This document shows, one piece after another, positions 29,042 through 36,858 of a stretch of DNA of 64,000 bases. Position 1 is the first letter of the stretch. Every line of letters starts with the position of its first letter. The notes beneath the pieces were generated by a model. That model had not been told where the DNA came from and did no database searches. It saw only the letters and a program-made list of their open reading frames with translations. Made by a program: the position numbers and the translations under genes. Source of the DNA: Faecalibacterium sp. I3-3-89 (GTDB lineage Bacteria; Bacillota; Clostridia; Oscillospirales; Ruminococcaceae); assembly GCF_023347275.1 (NCBI RefSeq), contig NZ_CP094468.1, positions 186,001 to 250,000 on the forward strand, given 5' to 3'.

Positions 29042-29081
29042 AAAATGCCATCGTGCTCTCAAAGCGCGATGGCATTTTTAT
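29037..29081 (+). terminator. terminator, second identical 45-bp copy
   Basis: It is identical over 45 bases to 27764-27808 and includes the TAA of yoeB. It serves as terminator and marks the right edge of the cassette. Confidence 0.9.
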
Positions 29082-29093
29082 TATCTAAGAGGT

Positions 29094-29552
29094 TTACCCT
29101 TTACACCCCTGCTCTTCCCAGTCGCCGAAATCAGAAGCTTCAGCGATTTTGGTAGGGTCGAACCTGCCGCTTTCGTCCTTGGGGGCGACGGCGGGGCCGG
29201 CCTCTACGGGGTTCGGGTTCGGGGCCTCGGGGTCATAGACCGGGCGCTCCTCGTCCGGGCTGGCCGGTGCCGCAGGTTCTTCGGCCTCTGCCTTTGGTGC
29301 GGCAGGCGTTTCGGCGGGAGAGGCCTCTTCCGCCGGTGCGGCGGCTTCGGCCTCTGCCTTGGCTTCGCCCTCAGCGTATGCCTCGGCGGTCTTGGCGGCC
29401 TCTGCATCGTCCTGCTCGGCGTCCTCGGGAAACTCGATGGATTCGATGAAAGGAGCGGCCTTCTCGTTCAGGAACTTGTCCATGATGACGATGGCAGCAC
29501 CAGTAGCCGCCACAGCGGCGGCAGTGCCCAGAATGCGGAAGATTGCTTTCAT
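29094..29552 (-). CDS. membrane-anchored acidic Ala/Glu/Pro-rich protein
   Basis: The 152-residue protein has one N-terminal hydrophobic helix (FRILGTAAAVAATGAAIVIM, residues 5-24), then a low-complexity region of about 90 residues rich in Ala, Glu and Pro. It ends in a more ordered acidic tail: RFDPTKIAEASDFGDWEEQGCKG (last residues SDFGDW and a single Cys). The low-complexity part probably acts as a flexible extracellular or cytoplasmic spacer. It is third in line after two CobW-type GTPases, 28 bases away, with AAGGAGGTC before its start. Its role is unknown; the terminal Cys/acidic motif could bind metal or a partner. Confidence 0.7.
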   Translation of the reverse strand: MKAIFRILGTAAAVAATGAAIVIMDKFLNEKAAPFIESIEFPEDAEQDDAEAAKTAEAYAEGEAKAEAEAAAPAEEASPAETPAAPKAEAEEPAAPASPDEERPVYDPEAPNPNPVEAGPAVAPKDESGRFDPTKIAEASDFGDWEEQGCKG

Positions 29553-29580
29553 GTCATGACCTCCTTGGCAGTGTGATGAT

Positions 29581-30543
29581 TTAAGAGAACGTGACCACGT
29601 CGTTCAGCGGCTTCTCGGCAGGCTCCACCGACAGAGCGGTGAGCACCGGGCCTTTGCCGCGGTAGATGTTGTGGAACTTGTAGCCCACCTTGGCCGTTAC
29701 CTTGACCCAAGCCCGCTGCTCGAGGGCTTTGTAGCCGTCGTAGCTGCAGGGGAAGCCCACGAACTGGATGTCCTGCACGCAGCAGGTCATGGCGAACCGG
29801 CCGGGCACGAAGCTGTTCTTGCCGGCGCGGTTGGTCTGGCAGACCTGCGCGAGGAACTTGACGGTCTTGCCCGTGTACTTCTGCGGCTCGTCCTGACAGT
29901 CCATATACCAGATGCCGAAATCCTCGTCCGGGATGTCGATGACCGGGGCGTTGATGTCAAAGGGCAGCGGGTCGGGGATGTCGTCGTAAGCCACGCTGCC
30001 GTCCTTGAACTCATAGGCGATGTCGCACTTGCGGGAGGCCTGACGCACCAGCTTGTGCAGCTCCTGACGGGCAGCGTCGTTGTTGACGGCTTCGGCGCGG
30101 TTGAAGACGATCAGCTCGCTGCGGGCGATCTTGTCCAGCATCAGCGCGCGCATGGAGTTGTCGCGGGCGTAGGTCAGGGCGGTGGTGCCGTCGGCGGTGG
30201 CGATGCACTGGTAGACGATCCAGTTCTCGGGCAGGTTGTTTGCCAGATCCTGCAGCATCCACATACCGTTGTACTCGATGACCACGCGGCCTGCATCGGC
30301 CTCCTTGGCCAGCTTGGCGAGGTTCTGGGGGTTCAGCTCGGCCTTGTCCTCGAGGTTGTAGAGGGTCACGCCGGGGAAGGCGAACTTCTTCTGATTATAT
30401 TCCTCTTCGCCCTCCTCGCAGACCAGCAGAAGGGTCTTGTCGCCGGAGTCGAAGTTGGGGTCTTCAAAGGTCTCCTGAATGAACTTGGTCTTGCCGCTCT
30501 CGAGGAAGCCCACAAACAGGTATACCGGGATCTCATTTGCCAT
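29581..30543 (-). CDS. CobW-like GTPase fused to a DUF1980-like domain
   Basis: Residues 8-170 form a P-loop domain: YLFVGFLESGKTKFIQETF (Walker A GFLESGKT, residues 12-19) and LIVFNRAEAVNND (NxxD-like base motif in place of NKxD). Unlike true CobW proteins it lacks the CxCC metal motif. Residues about 215-320 contain FVPGRFAMTCCVQDIQFVGFPC, resembling the C-terminal domain of DUF1980/TIGR03943 proteins (YcgQ-like), which pair with predicted metal permeases. The two Cys of MTCC are candidates for metal binding. It follows the His-rich GTPase by 26 bases. A role in zinc trafficking is inferred. Confidence 0.72.
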   Translation of the reverse strand: MANEIPVYLFVGFLESGKTKFIQETFEDPNFDSGDKTLLLVCEEGEEEYNQKKFAFPGVTLYNLEDKAELNPQNLAKLAKEADAGRVVIEYNGMWMLQDLANNLPENWIVYQCIATADGTTALTYARDNSMRALMLDKIARSELIVFNRAEAVNNDAARQELHKLVRQASRKCDIAYEFKDGSVAYDDIPDPLPFDINAPVIDIPDEDFGIWYMDCQDEPQKYTGKTVKFLAQVCQTNRAGKNSFVPGRFAMTCCVQDIQFVGFPCSYDGYKALEQRAWVKVTAKVGYKFHNIYRGKGPVLTALSVEPAEKPLNDVVTFS

Positions 30544-30569
30544 AATCGTTTATCCTTTCAGGGCCAATA

Positions 30570-31784
30570 TCAGCAGCCGAACAGTGCTGAGATGGCCTTC
30601 TCATCCAGCTTGGAGCCGATGACCACCAGCTTGCCGCCGACATCTGCGCCGCGTGCGCGGACTTCCCACTCGCCGGGAACGTAGTCGAACTCCAGCCAGC
30701 CGTCGGCGCCGCCGTCCACGATGCCCTTGGAGCGGAGGATCATGCCGTAATTGCCGGAGTCCAGCTCGGTGAGGGCGTGCTCGATGTCTGCCTTGGAGAA
30801 TTTCTTGGCCGTCTCGACGCCCCAGCTGGTGAAGACCTCGTCGGCGTCATGGTCGTGATGATGGTGATGGTGGCCGCAGCAGCAATGACCGTCGTGGTCG
30901 TGGTGGTGATGCTCATGCTCGTCCTCATCATCGTCCTCGTCGTGGTCGTGATGATGACCGCAGCAGCAGTGCCCGTCATGATCATCGTCATCATGGTCGT
31001 GGTGATGATGGTGCTCGTGCTCCTCATCCTCATCATCGTCGTCATCCTCATCGTGATGATGGCCGCAGGTGCAGACGCCGTTCTCATCGTAATGATGATG
31101 GTGGTGATGATGCTCTTCCTCCTCGTCCTCGTGGGCGCGCTCCTCGTTGGCCTTGGCCGCCATGGCGATCAGCTCGGCCTTGAAGTCGTTCTTGGTGGAC
31201 ATGGCCTTCAGGATCTGCTCACCGGTCAGAGCGTCCCATGCGGTGGTGACGATGGTGGCGGTGGGGTTCTTCTCACGCAGCAGGGCCACAGCGGCGGCGA
31301 TCTTCTCCTCAGAGGCGGTCTGGGTGCGGCTGAGGATGATGCAGCTTGCGTGGCTGATCTGGTCGTCGTAGAACTCGCCGAAGTTCTTCATATACATCTT
31401 GACCTTGTTGACATCGGCCACGGTGACAAAGCTGCTGAGCTGGACGTCCAGATGCTCGGCCACGCCCTCGACAGCGCGGGTCACGTCAGACAGCTTGCCG
31501 ACGCCGGACGGCTCGATGACGATGCGGTCGGGGTGGTACTGCTCCACCACCTGCTGGAGTGCGGCGCGGAAATCGCCCACCAGAGAGCAGCAGATGCAGC
31601 CGGCGTTCAGTTCGTTGATCTGGATGCCGGACTCCTTCAGGAAGCCGCCGTCGATGCCAATCTCGCCGAACTCGTTCTCGATGAGCACGACCTTCTGGCC
31701 TGCAAAGGACTCCTTGATGAGCTTCTTGATAAGAGTGGTCTTACCGGCACCAAGGAAGCCGGAGAAAATGTCGATCTTGGTCAT
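30570..31784 (-). CDS. CobW/COG0523 GTPase with extreme His/Asp/Cys-rich insert
   Basis: The 404-residue protein is a COG0523 metallochaperone GTPase. It has Walker A GFLGAGKTT, the metal motif GCICCS (residues about 62-67), an IEPSG switch, and a C-terminal CobW_C domain (about residues 320-404: VETAKKFSKADIEHAL ... GGKLVVIGSKLDE). Between them, about residues 220-325, sits a stretch made of His, Asp and Glu with three CGHHH units (one CTCGHHH, two CCCGHHH). Such inserts bind zinc, nickel or cobalt. It is the first gene of the cluster, with an extended -10 promoter (TGTTATAAT) on the minus strand near 31909. It likely stores or delivers zinc. Confidence 0.92.
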   Translation of the reverse strand: MTKIDIFSGFLGAGKTTLIKKLIKESFAGQKVVLIENEFGEIGIDGGFLKESGIQINELNAGCICCSLVGDFRAALQQVVEQYHPDRIVIEPSGVGKLSDVTRAVEGVAEHLDVQLSSFVTVADVNKVKMYMKNFGEFYDDQISHASCIILSRTQTASEEKIAAAVALLREKNPTATIVTTAWDALTGEQILKAMSTKNDFKAELIAMAAKANEERAHEDEEEEHHHHHHHYDENGVCTCGHHHDEDDDDDEDEEHEHHHHHDHDDDDHDGHCCCGHHHDHDEDDDEDEHEHHHHDHDGHCCCGHHHHHHDHDADEVFTSWGVETAKKFSKADIEHALTELDSGNYGMILRSKGIVDGGADGWLEFDYVPGEWEVRARGADVGGKLVVIGSKLDEKAISALFGC

Positions 31785-32160
31785 ATTCGAAATGCCTCTT
31801 TCTTTTATGCAGCCGCCGCAAAAGGCGCTGCCCAGCAGGCCCTTCGGGCCTTACAAGCAATCCGGGGCGCTGAGTGCTGACCCGGAAAAATTCCTACACT
31901 CCTATTATAACAAGGCTGTCAATGGCAAACCGGCCTTTTTGATGAGAAATTTGTAACATTTTTTGCAATTTGCTTGCGTTTTCAGCTTAGTCCAGCTCTT
32001 CCGTGAGCCGGAAGACGCCTCCATCCGGGAAGAAGGATGCCCGGAAGGTCAAAACGCCGCCACGAATTGCATTCTGTAGCGCAGAATGATACAATAGACC
32101 CGGCAGATCATCGCCGCCGGGCGTTTTTCCGGCAGAACAAAGAAAGAAGGCTTTTTTGAT
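31785..32160. other. divergent intergenic region with two promoters
   Basis: On the minus strand TGTTATAAT (31909-31904 for TATAAT) is an extended -10 for the metal GTPase; TTGACA at 31923-31918 is too close to be its -35. An AGGCCC/GGGCCT hairpin lies in that leader (31837-31851). On the plus strand TTGCAT (32067-32072), 17 bases, TACAAT (32090-32095) serves the aminopeptidase, with a CCCGGC/GCCGGG hairpin and TTTTT at 32099-32128. Confidence 0.6.
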
Positions 32161-33960
32161 ATGAGCATGAATACCGTTCCTGAGCGTCTGGCCGCCCTGC
32201 GCGCGGCCATGAAGGCAAATGGTGTGGACGTCTACCTCATTCCGGTGGGCGACCCGCACGCCAGCGAGTATATGCCGGACCACTACACCGCTCTGACCTA
32301 CTTCTCCGGTTTCCACGGCGAGAACTCCAACTTCGTCGTGACCATGACCGAGAGCGCCGTCTGGGCGGATGGCCGCTACTTTGTGCAGGCCGAGAAGGAA
32401 ATTGCAGGTACTGAGATCCAGCTGATGCGGATGGGTGAGCCGGATGTGCCCACCGCCGAGCAGTACTGCGCCAAAGTCCTGCCCGAGGGCGGCAAGCTGG
32501 GCCTCTGCGGCCTGACGGCCTCCTGCGGTCTGGTGCGCAGCCTGCAAAAAGAGCTGGACGCCAAGAAGGGCACCATCAAGCTGCTGAACCTCGAGGACGA
32601 GCTGTGGACCGAGGGCCGTCCCGCCCTGCCTGCTACCCCGGCGTGGATCCTGCCGAAGGAATATGCAGGCTTCTCCCCCGCTGAAAAGCTGGGCCAGCTG
32701 CGTGCGAAGCTCTCTGAGCTGGGCTGCACCGCACAGCTCGTGGGCAAGCTGGACAACCTTGCATGGCTGCTCAACCTCCGCGCCATGGACATCCAGTGCA
32801 CCCCCTATGCCATGGCCTACTGCTACGTTACCCCGGACAAGGCGACTCTCTTCATCAACACCGCCCGCGTCAGCGCGGAGGCAGTGGCTGAGCTGAAGGA
32901 GAACGGCGTCGAGCTGGCAGAGTACGACGATGTGCTCTCCTTCCTCGCCGCCCAGACCGAGACCCAGACCGTGCTGGCCGACCCCGCCTCCGTCAACTAT
33001 GCTGTCTATCAGACGCTGGAGGCCAACCCGGCCCTCACCGTCAAGGATGAGGCCGACCCCCTGCTGCCCATGAAGGGCGTCAAGAACGAAGTCGAGCTGG
33101 CCCACACCCGCGAGGCCCACCTCCGGGACGGCGTGGCCATGGTGCGCTTCCAGATCGAGCTGGAGAACCGTCTGGCTGCCGGCGAGGAGCTGACCGAGCT
33201 GACCATCGACGAGCTCCTCCACAAATACCGCAGTGCACAGGACAAGTTCCTGACCGAGAGCTTCGGCACCATCGCCGCCTACGGCCCGAACGCTGCCATG
33301 ATGCACTACCACGCCACCGAGGAAGATCACGCAAAGCTGGAGAAGAAGGGCTTCCTGCTGGTGGACAGCGGCGCGACCTACATGGATGGCACCACCGACA
33401 TCACCCGCACCTACCCGCTGGGCGAGCTGACCGAGGACGAGCGGCTGTTCTATACTTGGACGCTCCAGTGCCACATCGACATCGCCCGGGCTGTCTGGCT
33501 GGACTACTGCGACGGCCATATGCTGGACACCATCGCCCGCGAGCCGCTGTGGCGCCACCTCATCAACTACCGCTGCGGCACCGGCCACAGCGTCAGCCAT
33601 GTGGGCAATGTCCACGAAGGCCCCCACGCCCTGAACGGCCGCAATACCACCGTCTTCAAGCCCGGTATGATCGTCACCGATGAGCCGGGCGTCTACGAGG
33701 GCGGCGTCGTGGGCATCCGCATCGAGAACGAGCTGGAGTGCTATCACAAGGCCTCCAACCAGTACGGCGAGTTCCTCGCCTTCCGTCCGGTGACGTTCGT
33801 GCCCATCGCCACCTCCCCCATCGTCCCCGGCGTGCTGAGCCGCGACGAGCTGGATTGGCTGAACGCCTACCACCGCGAGGTCTTCGAGAAGCTGGCTCCC
33901 CGCCTGACCGAGGATGAGCGCGACTGGCTGGCCAAGAAGTGCGCTGCCATCGGGGCATAA
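32161..33960 (+). CDS. Xaa-Pro aminopeptidase (M24B)
   Basis: The 599-residue protein has the three-domain layout of long aminopeptidase P enzymes. It opens with an N-terminal creatinase-like domain (SEYMPDHYTALTYFSGFHGENS), has a second similar domain to about residue 300, and ends in a pita-bread catalytic domain. Metal ligands are visible: Asp in LLVDSGATYMDGTTDITRTY (two Asp), His in GTGHSVSHVG, and Glu in TDEPGVYEGG and RIENELE. It removes N-terminal residues ahead of proline, probably from imported peptides. There is no signal peptide. A family A repeat follows 30 bases after the stop. Confidence 0.93.
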   Translation: MSMNTVPERLAALRAAMKANGVDVYLIPVGDPHASEYMPDHYTALTYFSGFHGENSNFVVTMTESAVWADGRYFVQAEKEIAGTEIQLMRMGEPDVPTAEQYCAKVLPEGGKLGLCGLTASCGLVRSLQKELDAKKGTIKLLNLEDELWTEGRPALPATPAWILPKEYAGFSPAEKLGQLRAKLSELGCTAQLVGKLDNLAWLLNLRAMDIQCTPYAMAYCYVTPDKATLFINTARVSAEAVAELKENGVELAEYDDVLSFLAAQTETQTVLADPASVNYAVYQTLEANPALTVKDEADPLLPMKGVKNEVELAHTREAHLRDGVAMVRFQIELENRLAAGEELTELTIDELLHKYRSAQDKFLTESFGTIAAYGPNAAMMHYHATEEDHAKLEKKGFLLVDSGATYMDGTTDITRTYPLGELTEDERLFYTWTLQCHIDIARAVWLDYCDGHMLDTIAREPLWRHLINYRCGTGHSVSHVGNVHEGPHALNGRNTTVFKPGMIVTDEPGVYEGGVVGIRIENELECYHKASNQYGEFLAFRPVTFVPIATSPIVPGVLSRDELDWLNAYHREVFEKLAPRLTEDERDWLAKKCAAIGA

Positions 33961-33990
33961 CAAATAAAAGAAGGGCTGCGGCATATCGAC

Positions 33991-34124
33991 AACCTCTCCG
34001 TCATTGCTTCGCAATGCCACCTCTCCTATCGAGGAGAGGCCTTGGCATTCTGGAAAGCTTTCCCTCTTCGCCAGAGGCTCCCCTCGGTAGGGGAGCTGTC
34101 GAGCGAATGCGAGACTGAGAGGTT
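33991..34124. repeat. family A repeat, copy 1 (simple)
   Basis: It is bounded by AACCTCTCCGTC and its near-inverse GACTGAGAGGTT, with internal hairpins CCTCTCC/GGAGAGG and GCTCCCCT/AGGGGAGC. Related copies are at 40449, 45816, 55673 and 59005. Confidence 0.88.
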
Positions 34125-34155
34125 GGGATGTGCAACAGCCCGTTTTTGTTTCTCG

Positions 34156-35115
34156 TCAGGACCTTTGCTCCAGCTCGGCCTTGTGCTCTTTCCAGTAGGC
34201 CTTGGCCTCGTCGATGACCTTTTTGAAGGGGCCGGAGGGATAGGTGCTCTCGGCGATGTCGATGAGGAACTTGTAGAGCTGGGGACGCACCTCCTCGTAC
34301 ATCCCGAGGCGGGTGTAGAGGTCTTTGTAGTAGCGGAACACCTGAATTTTGTTCTGCACGAGGGTGGCGGGCTTGATCTGGGTGTGGCAGATGCTCTGGG
34401 GGTTCTGGACGTAGTAGTAGCCGGGCTGCGGGATGGACGCAAAGACCTCGGCGTACTGGATATACTGCATATTGAACACGAGGTCTTCGGCCCAGCGCAT
34501 CTCGCTGGTAAAGCGGATGTCGTGGGCCGCGAAAAGGTCGCGGCGGTAGAGCTTGTTCCAGAGCACGCCGTAAAAATACGAAGCGGGCTTGTCCATCAGG
34601 CGGAGGGCGAAGGTGTCCTTGTCGTAGATGCCTGCGGGCAGGAAGCCGTATTCCCTCGTTTCCGGCGGGCGGGCAACGTGCATGACGCCGAGATCGTCCT
34701 GAATCTTTTCCAGCACCTGCCCGGGCTTGGATGCCCCGGCGGGGATGACCATGGTGTAGGGCGAGATGACGAGGTCAGCGCCCGACTGCTCCGCCGCCTC
34801 CACCAGCCGGGCTGTGTAGTCCGGGGCGATGTAGTCATCGCTGTCCACGAACTGGACGTACTTACCGCTGGCCAGCTTGAGGCCGAGGTTGCGGGTGTCG
34901 GACACGCCGGAGTTGGCCTTGTCCACCAGCAGGATGCGGCTGTCCTTTTTGCGGAACTCCTCGCAGACGGGCAGGCTCTGGTCCTTGGAGCCGTCGTTGA
35001 TGACGATGATCTCGAGATCCTCATATTGCTGGGCACAGATGCTGCCAAGACAGCGGTTCAGATGGCTCTGGGCATTGTACACCGGCAGGATGATGCTGAC
35101 GAGGGGCATTTCCAT
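34156..35115 (-). CDS. family 2 glycosyltransferase
   Basis: The 319-residue protein begins with VSIILPVYNAQSHLNRCL (GT-A nucleotide-binding core), then IVINDGSKDQSLPVCEEF, and the DxD-like metal site VQFVDSDDYIAPDYTARL (VDSDD, about residue 90). The C-terminal part (about residues 180-319) contains ARPPETREYGFLP and LYRRDLF segments typical of capsule or teichoic-acid type transferases. It adds a sugar from a nucleotide donor, probably to a surface glycan. The start is the ATG at 35115 after AAAGGAG; the frame upstream to 35145 is leader. No polymer operon is nearby. Confidence 0.88.
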   Translation of the reverse strand: MEMPLVSIILPVYNAQSHLNRCLGSICAQQYEDLEIIVINDGSKDQSLPVCEEFRKKDSRILLVDKANSGVSDTRNLGLKLASGKYVQFVDSDDYIAPDYTARLVEAAEQSGADLVISPYTMVIPAGASKPGQVLEKIQDDLGVMHVARPPETREYGFLPAGIYDKDTFALRLMDKPASYFYGVLWNKLYRRDLFAAHDIRFTSEMRWAEDLVFNMQYIQYAEVFASIPQPGYYYVQNPQSICHTQIKPATLVQNKIQVFRYYKDLYTRLGMYEEVRPQLYKFLIDIAESTYPSGPFKKVIDEAKAYWKEHKAELEQRS

Positions 35116-35257
35116 AGCAGTTTCTCCTTTTATCGCAATTTTCAAAAATAGCGCCTGTCAAAACGGCATCTTTGCGATAGCGCTTTTTACAGCAATGATA
35201 CTCCCACCGGGCCGAAAAAGCAAGCACCCGGCGGAAGGCCCGAAAGGGGGCTTTGAA

Positions 35258-35989
35258 TTGATCTTCCATATCGCAGTGTGCAGCCCGGACAGCGTCCTCC
35301 GCAGCCGGGTGGAGCGACAGTGCCTCGACTATTATGCCCGGCGGGACGATGCCTGCATCGTCGAGCAGCTGGACGGCCCGGAGGCCCTGCTGGCCCGGGA
35401 CGACGCCGGGGAGCGGTACGAGCTGTATCTCATCGAGCTGCCCAGCACGGCGGCCGCTGCGTCGCTGCGAGCGGCGGCGGCGCTCCGCAGCCGGGGACGC
35501 AGGACGCCGATGGCCTTTCTGGCCCACACGCCCGCCCACGCCTACAGCGCCTACCGGGTGGACGCCATGCAGTATTTATTGCTGCCCGTCCCGCCCGAGC
35601 AGCTGATGGCCCTGCTGGCCCGGGCCACCGAGCCGGAGTACGGCCCGGCCATCCCGGTGGCCACGGCGTCGGGGCTGCGGGTGCTGCCCTTCGCGGACAT
35701 CGAGTACCTCGAGTGCACCCACCATGTGGTGCATTTCCACCTCGCCAGCGGCGAGGATGTGCCCTCCCTCTCGGTCCGGGTCCCCTTCGCGCAGGTGGCC
35801 CAGCCGCTGCTGGCGGACGAGCGCTTCGTCCAGCTCCACCGCTCCTATGTGGTCAATCTGGCGGCAGTCTCCCAGCTGGCGGCGGGTGAGTTCTGGATGC
35901 AGAGCGGCGCGCGGGTGCCTGTGCCGCGCGGACGGGAGCCTGCGGCCCGGACGGCGCTGCGGGATTATCTGGAAAAACAGTTTCAATAA
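35258..35989 (+). CDS. LytTR response regulator with degenerate receiver
   Basis: The 243-residue protein starts at a TTG (35258), seven bases after AAAGGGGG. Residues 3-115 fold like a receiver (FHIAVCSPDSVLRSRVE; the MAFLAHTP strand; YRVDAMQYLLLPVPPEQL) but the phospho-acceptor region reads YELYLIELPST, where Glu replaces the usual Asp, and the conserved Lys-Pro is replaced by LP. Residues 140-243 are a LytTR DNA-binding domain (IEYLECTHHVVHFHL ... RFVQLHRSYVVNLAAV). It therefore may work without phosphorylation. No sensor kinase is adjacent. A 16-bp terminator follows immediately. Confidence 0.82.
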   Translation: MIFHIAVCSPDSVLRSRVERQCLDYYARRDDACIVEQLDGPEALLARDDAGERYELYLIELPSTAAAASLRAAAALRSRGRRTPMAFLAHTPAHAYSAYRVDAMQYLLLPVPPEQLMALLARATEPEYGPAIPVATASGLRVLPFADIEYLECTHHVVHFHLASGEDVPSLSVRVPFAQVAQPLLADERFVQLHRSYVVNLAAVSQLAAGEFWMQSGARVPVPRGREPAARTALRDYLEKQFQ

Positions 35990-36033
35990 ACAGCAGTGGG
36001 GAGGCCCGGAATGAGCCTCCCCACTGCTGTTTT
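35990..36033 (+). terminator. terminator of LytTR gene
   Basis: ACAGCAGTGGGGAGGC (35990-36005) pairs perfectly over 16 bases with GCCTCCCCACTGCTGT (36015-36030), then TTT. Confidence 0.9.
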
Positions 36034-36072
36034 CATGTTGCTGTAATTCTTACCTTGCGATAAAACCGCTTC

Positions 36073-36723
36073 TTAAAGCTCCGCCCAGTCCAGCTGTGTC
36101 CAGTCGTGTATGTACTGGTCGGCGAGCCGCTGCAATTCCGGCTTGTCGGCGGCGCTGCACGCATCCTCGATGTCGATGAGGTAAAAGCCGCACTGCTTTG
36201 CGGTGCGGGAGGCGTAGACGGCGTCTTCACAGACGACGGCGTCGGCGGGGCAGCTGCCGCCCAGACGGCCCAGCACCTCATGGAACACGGCGGGGTGGGC
36301 CTTGCTCTTCGCGCCCTGTGCGGTGCAGAAAAACTCGAAATAGTCCGCCACGCCCAGCCGGGTGAGGACCTCTTTGCACTGGTCAGCCCATGTGTTGGAG
36401 CAAATGCACATCCGCGCCCCCTCGGCCTTCAGCCGGGCCAGCATCTCCCGGACGCCGGGCTTCAGCTCGACCTTTTGATACAGGTCCCGGATGACCTGCC
36501 GCATGGCGGGTTCGTAGTCCCGGAGGGTGAGGGGCAGGTCGTAGGTGTGGATGAGATACTCTGCCCCCTCCACCATCCCCATGCTCAGAAGGACGTCGTG
36601 GATGCCGGGCCGGGCCTCGCGGCCATAGCGGCGCAGCAGCTCCAGCGGTGCGCCCTGCCACACCACGGTCATGCTGTCGGTGAGGGTGCCGTCCATGTCG
36701 AATATCCATTGTTTGCGGTGCAT
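36073..36723 (-). CDS. HAD superfamily phosphatase/phosphomutase-like
   Basis: The 216-residue protein has the HAD motif I WIFDMDGTLTDS (residues 6-17), motif II ICSNTWA (about 109), a Lys in GAKSKAHPAVF, and motif IV VCEDAVYASRTA. The helical cap lies between motifs I and II. Layout and length fit the beta-phosphoglucomutase/phosphatase subgroup, with Asp as nucleophile. The substrate cannot be deduced. AGGAGG precedes the ATG. It is divergent from the patatin gene and convergent with the LytTR gene. Confidence 0.88.
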   Translation of the reverse strand: MHRKQWIFDMDGTLTDSMTVVWQGAPLELLRRYGREARPGIHDVLLSMGMVEGAEYLIHTYDLPLTLRDYEPAMRQVIRDLYQKVELKPGVREMLARLKAEGARMCICSNTWADQCKEVLTRLGVADYFEFFCTAQGAKSKAHPAVFHEVLGRLGGSCPADAVVCEDAVYASRTAKQCGFYLIDIEDACSAADKPELQRLADQYIHDWTQLDWAEL

Positions 36724-36858
36724 CTGTGGTCCTCCTGAATCGTTCTGGCAAAGTGAGTTTATTATAGCATATTTTTTGTTACAAAAACAGAGAGAAATCT
36801 CCCGGGAAATATGCTATAATCTAGGAAAAACCGGAACGCATCAAAGGAGGCGGCAGAT

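Noticed and set aside
30777..31880. A hydrophobic Val/Met-rich plus-strand frame that resembles a membrane protein
   Set aside because: It is the complement of the His/Asp/Glu codons of the COG0523 GTPase insert (CAC/GAC read as GTG/GTC), so the hydrophobicity is an artefact.
34877..35257. Long upstream extension of the LytTR gene
   Set aside because: The frame is open but overlaps the divergent glycosyltransferase gene, whereas TTG at 35258 has a good ribosome site and begins the receiver fold.
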